Of a stretch of DNA of 28,461 nt, positions 1 through 9,428 are shown one piece after another. Positions within the stretch are counted from its first letter, which is position 1. Every line of letters starts with the position of its first letter. Made by a program: the position numbers and the translations under genes. Source of the DNA: Phoronis australis (Eukaryota > Phoronida > Phoronidae); contig NMRA01000914.1 of assembly GCA_002633005.1 (NCBI GenBank), positions 72,855 through 101,315 of the forward strand, written 5' to 3'. The notes under the pieces are model-generated. The model was not told the origin of the DNA, made no database searches, and saw only the letters and a program-made list of their open reading frames with translations.

Positions 1-2435
1 GGCTGCAAGCCATTTCACCATGTATTTAAAGGGCTCGCGAAATCGAGGCTGTTAATCTATCACCACTAGTACACTCACGCCCTCTAGTTATTGCAGATTT
101 ACCGAATAGCCCCATTGTGCCGGGGCCTAAGAGACACAACTTTTCCTGTGATAGTCGGTAATCATTGATATGAGTTTGTGTGTTGTGTGTGTTTGTCTGG
201 AATGATATATGATTAAATTTTATCACAATCGCATGTTTTTCTGTTGTGTCCTGAGAATTTTTTCACCACTAGACAAACTTTACAACTACAGCGGCCACTA
301 AAAAGTAAAAATTTGACTTAGCTTGCGTTGAAGTCCGTTAAAAGTCTTTATTTAAAATGAAGTGGAAATAGTATCTTTAATGTTTTGCTGTTCTTTCCTC
401 TCTCGACTCTCTCCAGCTCTAGTGAAGCACCCGTGGAATTTCTAGTCCCGAGTGTAGTATATATATATATAGTGAATTGGGGGCAATCAGAAGCTGAGGA
501 CGCCTGTGATAGCCCCGCATATCACAATCGTGAGTTCAATATCCCAAAAACGAGAAAATGTCAGAAGAGTTACTTCAATTGAAAGTTTCTTAGCTCCACG
601 GACATGGGACATGGGTTTGACTTCTGATCGTACTCAGGGCCAGGGTATCATATTTACCAACGCGTGGGATTCTTGTACTAACTTGTGCCATATTCGCGCT
701 TTCTCCGATGGCCAGCGGGAAAGTGAAAGGAGCCACAGCGTGGTCAAATATTAAGTTCTCACAACCACCACAAACGCAACGCCTCGCCTTTCTTTAATAT
801 ATCATAAACAACGGGAAAACTAGCAGCAATATCTGACGATTATTCACACTAAAAACAATGGAGGGTGAATAGTGTTTCTATAAATAAATACTCGTTTCTG
901 GAGAGCAGCTGATTAACGTATCGTCAGATATTGACAGCAGGTCGACTGGTGGGGTTGTTTTTGTTGTTATTTCTATAGAATTGGTGATTTTAAGCACTAG
1001 TTAAAACCGTGGTTGCAAATAACTACCTCACATGCGCGTATCTGGACCCTTGCACCTGTGTTAGAAGCCGTACATATACCTATTCGCGACCATTTGAGTA
1101 AAATCATGGTTGAAAGTGATGCTTGGAATATAGGCACACAGTATTTATTTTTAATATTCTCACTTTTTTCACTTACGGTGAAGAATCTTGCGAACGATAC
1201 AAGCTCGAATAACATTCCTAAACGTACTTTATGTACTTGTATTTAGTTGGCAACTTAATTCCATTGAAAACTATTGAGATTTTCACCGGTTTTACTAGGA
1301 ATGTTAATTAAATGCTTTCAAGTCAGTCAAACATTATTTTAATTTCATCCGAAACAATTAACTCTATTCAGGTCTGATTAGATTCATTAAGTAACATTTT
1401 TTATCCTTTGCGAAGATGAAAATATTAAAATCAATTGGACTTTTATCTAATATTCCTATTAGCTTCATAAAAGCTAGCCTGACAGGACGTGATCTTACAA
1501 CGTTTGAGTTACAATCTGAGAAATTCTCGGTCAAACCAGGTCGCGTAAAATGTTTCCCACGGACAATAGTATGCGCTTATGTCGAGAACAATGGGCGATC
1601 CTGTGTCCGTAGCAAGGTGTGTAAAAATTACACCCACCTGATCCTTTAAATGAAACTTAGGCTCATGCGCCTATACGCACTTGGGTAGACAATTTTCTTT
1701 GATTATAACGCATCATTTCGGTTATAGGCGCGTGGTCCTAAATACGTGCACATACGGTATAATAAAACAGAATAGGTTTAATCACAAACAAACTTTTGAA
1801 GAAGCTTAAGAAGTATGCCAACTCAAATTATAACATTAATGCGAAAGCCCGTGTGTAGAAAATGAACAGCTATACGGTGACAGATATTTTCGTGTCATGT
1901 TATGTTCCCATAGTATCCCATTTTGCCTGATGTTGTCAGACACTGACTCTTAAGACTGGCCCTTGTTGCTTTAATTGCAATTATTTGAGGGCTTGTTTTT
2001 TCATAGTGTCTAGGGCTAACTAAATACTGGCCCTGGGTGGACTTTGTTAAAAGGTAGCTGGCCTTGCAAATTACCTGATTGATGCTAAAATCATAGGAAG
2101 AAAATAAAGGAAGTTTGTGATAAAACTGGAAATATTATGAATGGCAATATAGCAAACTTTATGGCAATCTAGTCGACGTCCTTCGAGAAACATACGTTCT
2201 TACTCTCCCGCCCACTTAGACGGGGAAAGCACGTGAATTGGTTTGTTTACGCTATTTAATTGCATTTGCAATACGGCAGAGTGAAATCGTGAACTCTCGT
2301 ATATACCGAGTCATGCGACGGAGTCTAATTTTCTAGCACTAATTCGCAAGGACAAACTTGCAAAATTAGCTTGCGACTGCCTGTCCTGTGTAAACGCAGA
2401 GGAACAACGAGGCGATCACCTTGGCTCGCTGGTTA
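1..2435. other. non-coding stretch, no gene recognised
   Basis: No reading frame here resembles a known protein family and none combines length with good splice signals. There is a short alternating TA run near 458-472 and a small TG-rich patch near 175-195. If the multicopper oxidase gene on the minus strand is intact, this stretch would lie inside its second intron, because none of the downstream copper-motif exons (His-Trp-His-Gly or His-Cys-His types) could be found between position 1 and 4100 on the minus strand. That placement is an inference. Confidence 0.5.
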
Positions 2436-2480
2436 ACTGCGTGTCCGCTAGGAGGAACGGGACATGCAAGTACTATTTGA
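2436..2480 (+). repeat. possible truncated third copy of the dispersed repeat
   Basis: The sequence TAACTGCGTGTCCGCTAGG near 2436-2454 closely matches the start of the repeat copy at 8531 (AACTCGTGTCCGCTAGG there), and the next 25 or so bases can be aligned with a fair number of mismatches. Similarity then stops at the hairpin beginning at 2481. This may be a copy of the same family broken by the hairpin element. The match is short, so this is tentative. Confidence 0.35.
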
Positions 2481-2561
2481 GCAGCACGCGTCAGCCTCGT
2501 CCCCAAGCCTCAAGATCAGTGCCATCTTGAGGCTTGGCGGGGACGAGGCTGCAGCACGCGT
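2481..2561. repeat. long near-perfect hairpin flanked by 11-bp direct repeats
   Basis: The left arm at 2492-2516 and the right arm at 2524-2551 are reverse complements except for three extra bases (GCC) in the right arm, around a 7-base loop (2517-2523). The unit is bounded by direct repeats GCAGCACGCGT at 2481-2491 and 2551-2561. Because ACGCGT is itself palindromic, the stem can extend outward across a 4-base bulge. The near-perfect pairing and flanking repeats suggest a small foldback element. A microRNA-like precursor is a weaker alternative, since those usually have more mismatches. Confidence 0.93.
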
Positions 2562-2771
2562 TTTATCACTGGTTGATATACTCGGCAGTAATTTGTTAGC
2601 TTTAATACAAAGAAAAAAAATGTTAGCTTTGTCAACATCTTTGGGGACCAAGTTTTCTCCCTACAGTGTCAATGACGTCTGAAGGACCGAGTACAGTTAT
2701 CTGCGACTTGGCAGTTTATGAGCTTGACACTCGGTAGCCGAAAAGGACACTCTAGCTGTAATGCCAGCAGG

Positions 2772-3038
2772 CTACACAAAATGCACACCGAAAAGGCACA
2801 ACCACAACCTTCCGATTCACATGTCTTGAACATATCTCAACTAAGCATCAACTTGTCTGTACAAACCGCATAACTATATCATTGTACAGTTTACACTTCC
2901 TCCATCAGTCATGCCGGTTTGTTTATGTATAAAGCGCTACCTGTTGACAATGCGACCAACCAATCAGAAACGCAGGTGTAAAATTTTTCCCAAGGAAAAT
3001 TAAATGATACGCTGTGTGTCCCCTTCCCCTTAGCGGAC
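2772..3038 (-). repeat. dispersed repeat, copy A (minus orientation)
   Basis: Read on the minus strand this segment aligns over nearly its full length with the plus strand of 8531-8790. Shared blocks, in order, include GTCCGCTA, TATCATTTAATTTTC, TTTCTGATTGG, CAACAGGTAGCGCTTTA, TGATGGAGGAA and TGTGCCTTTTCGG. I judge the identity to be about 70 percent with small indels. Similarity begins and ends at matching points in both copies, as expected for an interspersed element. No terminal inverted repeats or coding domain are obvious, so the class (SINE, MITE or LTR-derived) is unknown. The inverted CCAAT motif inside it is conserved between copies. Confidence 0.85.
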
Positions 3039-4107
3039 TCCCAGGGAACCAGCGAGTGTCCCTGATTGTTAGCACTCGCTGCCAAGCAGTTGGGATTAGG
3101 ACTCTTGAAATATTTAGACGGACGTGATATCCGTTTGAAGAAAGGAAAAGGGTCATAATCATGTCAGCTCAAGTGTTTGCTTGGCATCCAGCTTTTATTG
3201 TAATGCTAATGGAGGTTTGATGCAAGACAAAGTTAGTGTAACCCATCTAGACAAAAGAATTGCGTCAATATTAGCACAGAAACACTGGAATTCCATGTTC
3301 TGGGTGTGGGACCAAGGAGTGTAGTACCTCAAGGCTTGGATACTACTGTAAATGCACTGACTGCCCGAAGTGACGCAAGTTGTGATGTAGGTGACTTGTA
3401 ACTAAGTTTACAGTTCTGAGGAGACTTTGGTCAGTCTATCTTCATTTACTGGCAATACTTTTTGCCGTTTCAGGCAGAAAAGGTACCAAAAGCACAGCCA
3501 TTGACAATGTTTAACGATAAAATGCCACTTGTATCTTCGAAAACTGTTGACCAGACTTCGTTTGCGTGATTTTCGGTTGAAGTACTTCAATTCCCAGTTA
3601 TGAACAGCAAAACATTTTTGAACACTGTTTACTTTTTACAACATTTGTTTTTGTTTTCAACCAAATTCCAGGTCTCCTGCCAAATCCAACAAAAGGCAGT
3701 ACAAGTTAATTGCATGTACTGCTCGCGAGCACTGTCGGGTCTCGGGCTCCGAGATACAGTTTTGTTTTGCGATAAGTCTATATGACCCACAGTTAGGTTT
3801 AAGGGCCATATCTAAATAATAAATAAAAACAATCGCACATTTCCTTTTGTTTTGAGATAAGCCCAGACGGCACATTCAATTCATTGGGGTTAACAAGAGC
3901 ATAACTTCGTTTCTTTTATTATTTTATTAGGTCTCTCTATACCGGTACATACACATTTTTACCCGGGCAAGAAATTTTGCTCACATCGGCCGGCGGTCAG
4001 TTTCGCATTAATTGTTAATCTAATTTGATAAAACCTAGTTTTACAACTGATGTACCATGATTAAATAATGTCCAAAAAGGTAACAGAAAGTGAAGCACTA
4101 TAGTTAC
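3039..4107. other. non-coding stretch, downstream side of the oxidase exon
   Basis: I see no recognisable exon on either strand. On the minus strand it follows the splice donor of the multicopper oxidase exon at 4112, so it should be intronic if that gene is intact. No copper-binding motif of that family is encoded here. Confidence 0.45.
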
Positions 4108-4111
4108 CAAC

Positions 4112-4347
4112 CTGGACATTTGGACCGGGCAGCTGTCTGTTCACAGACATTATGGCCCTTCTGTTGCCGTCGGCGGGAATACAGTGAGGTCGTGAACAGT
4201 CAGTTACGTTGAACGGACAGTCAAAACAAGCCTTGGACATGGTGGAGTACCACTCGATGTAGAACGTATACCTGCACTCCATTGGAGACCCACCATCTTT
4301 GCACTCTCTCGTACACGCGTGGCGAGTTTTTGAGACTACACTAAATC
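4112..4347 (-). CDS. laccase-like multicopper oxidase, N-terminal exon (partial gene)
   Basis: This exon encodes the Cys-rich N-terminal region typical of animal laccase-type multicopper oxidases, secreted copper enzymes that oxidise phenols or similar substrates. Recognisable in order are HACTREC, MECRYTF, TMSKACFDCPFNVTDC, RPHCIPADG and VNRQLPGPNVQ, which matches the family spacing (C-rich segment, then NR-LPGP just before the first cupredoxin domain). The acceptor on the minus strand is a pyrimidine-rich tract ending CACGCAG before 4347. The donor follows CAG at 4112 (GTTGGT), with GTAACT four bases further as an alternative. The reading frame enters in phase 1, exactly as the upstream signal-peptide exon leaves. 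The copper-ligand exons are absent from the window, so the gene either continues past the left edge through an intron of over 4 kb or is a fragment. Family assignment is firm; intactness is unknown. Confidence 0.87.
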
Positions 4348-5273
4348 CTGCGTGATACATAAAACAAATTGGGAAATCGACAATGAAAACATTCACAATC
4401 TCCTCATTGATGGGCACCTGTGCCAGAGAATCGGAGAATACGCAGTCACTTAGTTTCCCGATACTAACTCGCTCGAAAAGTGAGATGATTTAGTGACCTC
4501 AGCTCTATCCGGAGCCCGGAGTACCCCCGCCGTGATCTCCATTAAAAAGCGCTCGAGAGGTTGTTAGCCCTGGTTTGCCCTGCGTTACACCTTTGTTAAT
4601 TGGTTAAAATGCCGATCGTAAACATACCACGTCATTTATTATCAAAACATTAACACCACACAAATAGTATATGGCGAGTTCATTTGCCCAGGACAATTTT
4701 TGTTACGGCTTTTCTAACGTTCAAACAATTCTAAAACTGATTTTCTGATTTTCTGGGAATTTGACGAGAACGTAGTCTTTTAATCCACGAAAATACTGTT
4801 ATCGAACTGACATTATTCCATAGTGTATTTATGACTTCGGCTTAATGACAACACGGAGTTTGGACGAATCGTAGATATTCAACCACTTCTTCGCATTTTG
4901 GAAACAGATGAGAACTCGTTTCAATCTTCGTGACAGAAAATATTTCAAGCGTTGCAGTAGGTTTTTCATTAAGTCGCAGACGTAATTCAACATAAAGATG
5001 TTGATATATGAATACACCAAAGACCAAAACTCGGCGTTTTTAATCGAATAAGACATAACATAATGCGTCTATTATCAAATAGTGCCTATAACGTGATAAG
5101 ATATATCTATCGGTCAACGACATTTCGCAGGAAAAACTAACAGATAAGCTTGTCTTGCTGATAATCCAACAGGTTTCAAAAAAAAAATGAACGTGCAATA
5201 GTTGCCACAAAACATGACGAAGTTTTTAAACTTCCATCTCGCACAAAAGACAAATATAGCTCAATGTACTTGC
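4348..5273 (-). other. candidate phase-1 GC-AG intron of the oxidase gene
   Basis: On the minus strand the interval begins with GCAAGT directly after TCATCAG and ends with CACGCAG, which fits the known GC-AG class of U2 introns (AG|GCAAGT). Joining at these sites keeps the frame: the G left over in exon 1 and the GA at the start of exon 2 make a glycine codon. The link is inferred from splice signals, phase and the expected protein order, not from transcript evidence. Confidence 0.6.
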
Positions 5274-5331
5274 CTGATGACCCTGGGTGTAAATGGATCA
5301 ACAACAACAACAACAGAATGAGTCGGGACAT
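5274..5331 (-). CDS. signal-peptide exon of the laccase-like multicopper oxidase
   Basis: The minus strand from the ATG at 5331 encodes MSRLILLLLLLIHLHPGSS plus one base. This is a short basic start, a run of six leucines, and a small-residue tail: a classic secretion signal, which this secreted oxidase family needs and exon 2 lacks. The ATG has A at -3 and G at -1 (CAAGATG). An in-frame upstream ATG at 5388 would add 19 mainly polar residues before the hydrophobic core, so I prefer the downstream start. Five of the six leucine codons are a perfect (TTG)5 run, a potential site of length change. The exon ends in a GC-type donor, which is unusual but has the best possible surrounding consensus. 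Assignment to the oxidase rests on strand, order, spacing and matching phase. Confidence 0.62.
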
Positions 5332-5953
5332 CTTGACTGGTTGTGGAGCTATTTCGGTTGTGAGACGACTTTGAATCTGTAAACTCATCAGGTCGCGGTG
5401 ACCATTTACCCGATAAGTATAGATGGCCGAAACGTCCACAACTTAAAATAGTCACTTGGCTCTGCTGATTGGTTGTTCAACAGAACTCATGCGCTTAGGC
5501 GTATGTGCGTAATCTTGCTTCTTTTTAGGTAAAAATATCACACGTAGCTACGCATATAATCTTGCTTATGATTGTAAGTCCAAGCAAAAGTACGCCCGTA
5601 GTTACACGTATATGATACGATGAAAGGTGCAGCCTATTTGCAGCCAATACCACAAAGGTAAATAATGGAAACCACCCTGTTTCAAGACTGCTTTTTGTTC
5701 ATCAGTTTCGCCACACCCACCAATCAGGGAAGGAAAACAGTACAATAGAATGCCACGTTTTCTGTTAACCTTGATGAATATTTCCGTTACCAACAAGAAC
5801 ATCGAGATCAAAATAACGTTTGGAATTGATGACCCCTGTAGCTTTAGTAACCCGCTCAGTCTAGATCGGATGGGAGCAGAAATACTTTTCCCGTTCACAT
5901 ACTAGAACAAGTTAGTCCTAGAATGAGTTATCGCTAGGTTTAAGGGCTGTTTG
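5332..5953. other. presumed upstream/promoter side of the oxidase gene
   Basis: This lies immediately upstream of the first coding exon on the minus strand. A CCAAT-box-like motif (CTGATTGGTTG on the plus strand) sits near 5465. I found no convincing TATA box or recognisable coding exon. A hydrophobic minus-strand frame of about 98 codons near 5602-5898 has no family resemblance and no splice support. Confidence 0.35.
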
Positions 5954-6205
5954 GTGCAACTTGCCCCACGTGTCACTACTTATCGAGGTAGGTTAATTTG
6001 TTTTGAAGTAACTTGCGCCACGACTTCTAGCTGTGTGACCGCAGCAAAACCTGGGGGAGGTGGAAGTAATTATTTGACTGGTCTTCTTTTGTTCGCCTCA
6101 TTCGCATCAGCTCTTCATTGTCATGCATGGGGCGACAACTTCCGCCTTGCCCTAGTTATCGGATATGTGGGTTTGGACACTCCACTTAAGAGGGGTAAGT
6201 TGCAC
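5954..6205. mobile_element. possible MITE-like element with 14-bp terminal inverted repeats
   Basis: GTGCAACTTGCCCC at 5954-5967 and GGGGTAAGTTGCAC at 6192-6205 are inverted repeats with 13 of 14 positions matching, 252 bp apart end to end. An internal direct copy of the same motif (AACTTGCGCCACG) lies near 6010. There is no transposase coding capacity, as expected for a non-autonomous element. I could not identify a clear target-site duplication, so chance or an old decayed insertion cannot be excluded. Confidence 0.35.
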
Positions 6206-6207
6206 TA

Positions 6208-6823
6208 GTGCAAGTTATTCTACAATAGGCTGTGTGTGTGCGGGGATTTACACCAGGAAATCATTCAGAAACACAGTGGCGAAGTAACCTTTTAAGCGCT
6301 CTTTCTCAACTTCTTGACATGACCATTAACCAACATATTGAACTCTAGTTGATATCAATACATTTTATTTTCATTTTTTTTTACCTCGATTTGGTGATGG
6401 TTTTATCCAGAAGCACATTAGCCAATGTGGGAGGCAGTTGTCTCCTACATGTAGTTAGGGCAAAAGTTGAGATACTTTAGGACGAAACAGCTGAGCATTC
6501 AATAGAAAAATTCATGAAAAACATATTAGAAAGGGAGTGAAATTGATGACGATCGGGAGATGTGGTGGCGACAGCACGTTTTACCCCATGGCATGCGCGC
6601 AGGTTCTCACTGATTTCGGTATGGTAATGCGCAGGAACTGGTTCGCGTTAATCACTTTATCAAACATGATCGTACGTACACAACCCTACTCAAAGAAAAC
6701 GTAAAATCTATGCTCCAGCTAGTAATGCAAAGCCTTGACTTGAGATGAACTTCCGCGACACTTCCAGCGACTCGTTGATCCAAGAACCTATTGTCTTCAT
6801 AGTTTGCTCTCTATTGACTGATG
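6208..6823. other. non-coding stretch, nothing recognised
   Basis: I see no coding domain, splice-supported exon or clear repeat here. It is AT-rich with short homopolymer runs only. Confidence 0.4.
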
Positions 6824-6868
6824 CTGTAACTGCTTGTTCTGTAACTGCTGGCTCTGTAACTGCAACTC
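6824..6868 (+). repeat. three-copy 15-bp tandem repeat
   Basis: Three consecutive 15-bp units (6824-6838, 6839-6853, 6854-6868) each begin CTGTAACTGC and differ only in the last five bases. A minor minisatellite next to the large inverted repeat. Confidence 0.9.
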
Positions 6869-6896
6869 CTTCCTGAAATCTATTGATCTATATACA

Positions 6897-7030
6897 CCAA
6901 CATCTAGCCTATTTACATTGGTACGACGTTTCGATCAGTCACTTCTCCAACCATCTTCAGGAGAACGAGCGCGGGTGTGTGGTACACTCATGGTCGTCAA
7001 TGACGAGCATTTTTTCTTTCTATTCTCTTA
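6897..7030 (-). repeat. left arm of large imperfect inverted repeat
   Basis: Read on the minus strand this arm aligns with the plus strand of 7102-7254. Shared blocks, in order, are an A/G-rich lead, GACCACCATGAGTGTACCA or a close variant, CTGAAGATGG, GAGAAGTGAC, CCGAAAC or TCGAAAC, CAATGTA-ATAGGCTAGA and GTTGG. I judge identity at roughly 75 percent. The other arm has about 17-20 extra bases in the middle. About 70 bp separate the arms. The block CTGAAGATGG...GAAACGTCG resembles a 3' tail motif I associate with Penelope-like retroelements, but I cannot confirm that family. Confidence 0.85.
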
Positions 7031-7101
7031 GCACAAGCTGGGATGAACTATTATCAGTCCAGTACTACAGCCAATACACCACTGAGTCATCCTTACGCCG
7101 A

Positions 7102-7254
7102 GAAAAAGAAAGAAAGAGAAAGGTGCTCACAATTGACCACCATGAGTGTACCATGCATTCGTGCTTGTTCTTTTAAGAACACTGTAACACCTGAAAATGG
7201 CCTGAGAAGTGACCAACCGAAACATCGTGGCAATGTATATAGGCTAGAGGTTGG
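7102..7254 (+). repeat. right arm of large imperfect inverted repeat
   Basis: This is the plus-strand counterpart of the arm at 6897-7030. Relative to that arm it carries an insertion near 7172-7190 (TTTAAGAACACTGTAACAC region). The two arms together make a foldback of about 360 bp. They could be two retroelement tails inserted head to head, or one palindromic element; their divergence shows that the arrangement is old. Confidence 0.85.
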
Positions 7255-7414
7255 GCCAAATAGATTTTAGACATGACGCTACCACATCACCACCTCATAG
7301 CGGTTTTAGGAAAACGTCGAGTGTAACTGCAACCTTATATCTCTGTAGCTTGAACTCTTTAAATTTAACTCAACTTTATCTCACTAACTAGTGCCTGGGT
7401 AAGTACAGACTCTT

Positions 7415-7560
7415 ACAATATTCTGGAATTTTCCACAAATTCAAGCATTTAGAACTTTCTGGAATCTACCCAATCATTTTACAAACATATACTAGAATAT
7501 TTCACTGAAATATTCTGGTTCTATATCAACCACTAATATACTGGAATGTATCTTAATGGA
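7415..7560. repeat. decayed TTCTGGAA-rich repeats with a heat-shock-element-like match
   Basis: TTCTGGAA-like words recur at roughly 30-bp intervals (near 7421, 7454, 7489, 7514 and 7540). The first, TTCTGGAATTTTC at 7421-7433, is a perfect three-unit nTTCnnGAAnnTTCn match to the heat-shock factor consensus. The patch lies immediately 3' of the gag remnant on the minus strand, so it may be decayed retrotransposon sequence and not a host control element. Confidence 0.45.
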
Positions 7561-7845
7561 ACCTTGGTAATTGATTGCTGCTGACTTTTGGTGTTGCTTC
7601 TCCCGATCCTGGTTCACCCACTCTCTGGCAAGGTGTCCAGCTTTGTGGCAGTAGAACCACTTTTCTCTGCGCGGTCAGTCCGTCTACTTCTGGTCGCCCC
7701 TCTGTGTGTCTGGCTTGACTGGTTGTTCTTGTGGCCTTTTCATTGACGACTGAATGCTCGTTATATCCACCCCGTGGGTCTCAGTATACTTCCTTGCCAA
7801 GGTAACCATCTCTGGAACAGACTTAGGTGTCCGCTCTAGCAGAAA
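7561..7845 (-). pseudogene. LTR-retrotransposon gag fragment with degenerate zinc knuckle
   Basis: On the minus strand the frame reads LLERTPKSVPEMVTLARKYT, then a charged linker, then EKWFYCHKAGHLAREW followed by a basic tail. This is the layout of a retroelement Gag: the end of the capsid region, then a CCHC nucleic-acid-binding knuckle (C-x2-C-x4-H-x4-C). Here the first and fourth cysteines are both tryptophan, each one base away (TGC or TGT to TGG), so zinc binding should be lost. The frame also has two stops in the linker (near 7681-7690) and one upstream of LLERTPKS. No protease, reverse transcriptase or LTR pair was found beside it. It is a dead fragment of an endogenous retrotransposon, probably Gypsy-like. 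Confidence 0.78.
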
Positions 7846-8530
7846 CTAACTCGAAGCCACCCTATCTTAAAGACGCTATGTCTCATTAAAACTGTGAATA
7901 TTTAAACTTTTAGCAAGTGACTTCCTGGAGAACTGCTCGTACAAGTATAATCAGGAAAAGAAACAATTTGTAAATAAATTGTGGTTTTACAGAAAATACC
8001 ACAACTGATACACTTAAACAAGTGTGAACATATAAAAAACGTACCTTAGAAATTCCAAATATTAAGAAATAATTCTTTGATAGTGAAATAAAAAAATTAT
8101 AAAAACTGTGCCATGCTTCATTAGTGTAACGACAATGCTGGGGGAGGGGTGGTATCCCAGAGATTCTCGTGTCGTCCTAAGAAATGTGGGCAAGAAGTGT
8201 GTGCAAACATCTAGAACTTGGACTAACAGAGACGCAAACTGGCATCAAGTTGAATATTGTACAAGGTAACGGCAAAATGAAATTACATGCCGTCTTTCTT
8301 CTCTTGACTGCATCGGCTCTCCGTCTGCCATGATGAAATACTAGAATACTCATTTACAAAAAATGGTCTCGCAAAACGTAATAGTAACTAGTTCTCTGAT
8401 GGTTTCCGGCACACTGAGGGCCCGGGGTTGTTTGTAAATTAGTATTTCATTTGCATATTCACAAATTAATGAGATTGCATCTTTAAGGTCACCCGAAGTG
8501 AGCGTCTCATTCAGAATCCACATAACTCGT
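7846..8530. other. non-coding stretch, nothing recognised
   Basis: AT-rich sequence without a recognisable domain or repeat. It may include decayed 5' parts of the element whose gag fragment lies at 7561-7845, but I could not align any of it to a known protein. Confidence 0.4.
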
Positions 8531-8790
8531 GTCCGCTAGGTGGTAGAAAACGCGCAGGTATCATTTAATTTTCATCGGGGAATTTTTTCACCGGTGTTTT
8601 CTGATTGGCTGGTCGAAATCTCAACAGGTAGCGCTTTACATGTACGTAAACAAATTGGCATGGCTGATGGAGGAAACGTAAATGTGGATATAGTTTGTGC
8701 TCTGTTATACAGGCAAATCGGTGCTGATTCGTGTTCAAGAAATATGAATCAGAAAATCTTGGTTGTGCCTTTTCGGAGTGCATTTTTTCT
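8531..8790 (+). repeat. dispersed repeat, copy B (plus orientation)
   Basis: This is the plus-strand partner of the repeat at 2772-3038 (which is inverted), sharing the same ordered blocks from GTCCGCTA to TGTGCCTTTTCGG-GTGCATTTT. An open frame crosses it (from about 8540 to 8917), but copy A does not keep the same frame, so I treat the frame as accidental. The two copies lie in opposite orientation about 5.5 kb apart and flank the oxidase exons and the gag remnant. Confidence 0.85.
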
Positions 8791-9428
8791 ACTGTCGCTG
8801 ACTCTTGTTTACGTTACTGTCCTGTATTCACACAGTATGAATAACACTCTGGTTAAAACGGCCACGTGTGCCTGTGCATCTGTACATGTATGTGCTTCAA
8901 GCATGCGGTTGTGTTAAACCGCATTACTGCAGAAACGAAATTTTTTACTGTCACGCCACTGACAAGGCCAAAAACCATTCATAGTCCGCCACTTTCTTCC
9001 TTTGTGTTCAAGTTAACCAATGACAGCCGAGGTTACATCAACTAGTGATAAAACGCGTGCTACTGAATGATACCTGTGATTTCGGACACCCAGGGAACCT
9101 GCGAGGACGATCATAGTGTTTACATTTTTTCCGTGCCTTGATTGGCTGGCATCAACAGCTTGATCGACATGTTGGAACTGTCCATTTCTCACTTCTTCAT
9201 ATCAGTAATATCGTTATTCGTCTTTATGGTGAAAATCGGTTTCCGTTCTTATGAACATTTTGAATCCATGTTGTTAGAGTTAATCATGCCGTTTAACAGG
9301 TTTCCATTATTGTCCAGCGAATACGGCGCACGTGACGTCTTAGCATGACGGGTAAACAGAGAACGATTATCATGTTTTAACCCCAGAAAAGCAGCTTTTT
9401 CCGGTATGGCTTATTCACGTTCTCGGCT
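8791..9428. other. non-coding stretch with a small hairpin
   Basis: No gene is recognised. A perfect 8-bp hairpin with a 6-base loop lies at 8903-8924 (ATGCGGTT / AACCGCAT). Around 9085-9165 there is a weak resemblance to the dispersed repeat family (CCCAGGGAACC-GCGAG, and TTGATTGGCTGG followed by CAACAG), too short to annotate as a copy. Confidence 0.4.

Noticed and set aside
455-475. TATA box from the alternating TA run
   Set aside because: It is a simple dinucleotide run with no transcript or coding exon downstream that I can support.
8540-8917. 125-codon plus-strand open frame
   Set aside because: Its first two thirds lie in the dispersed repeat, and the other copy (2772-3038) does not keep the frame.
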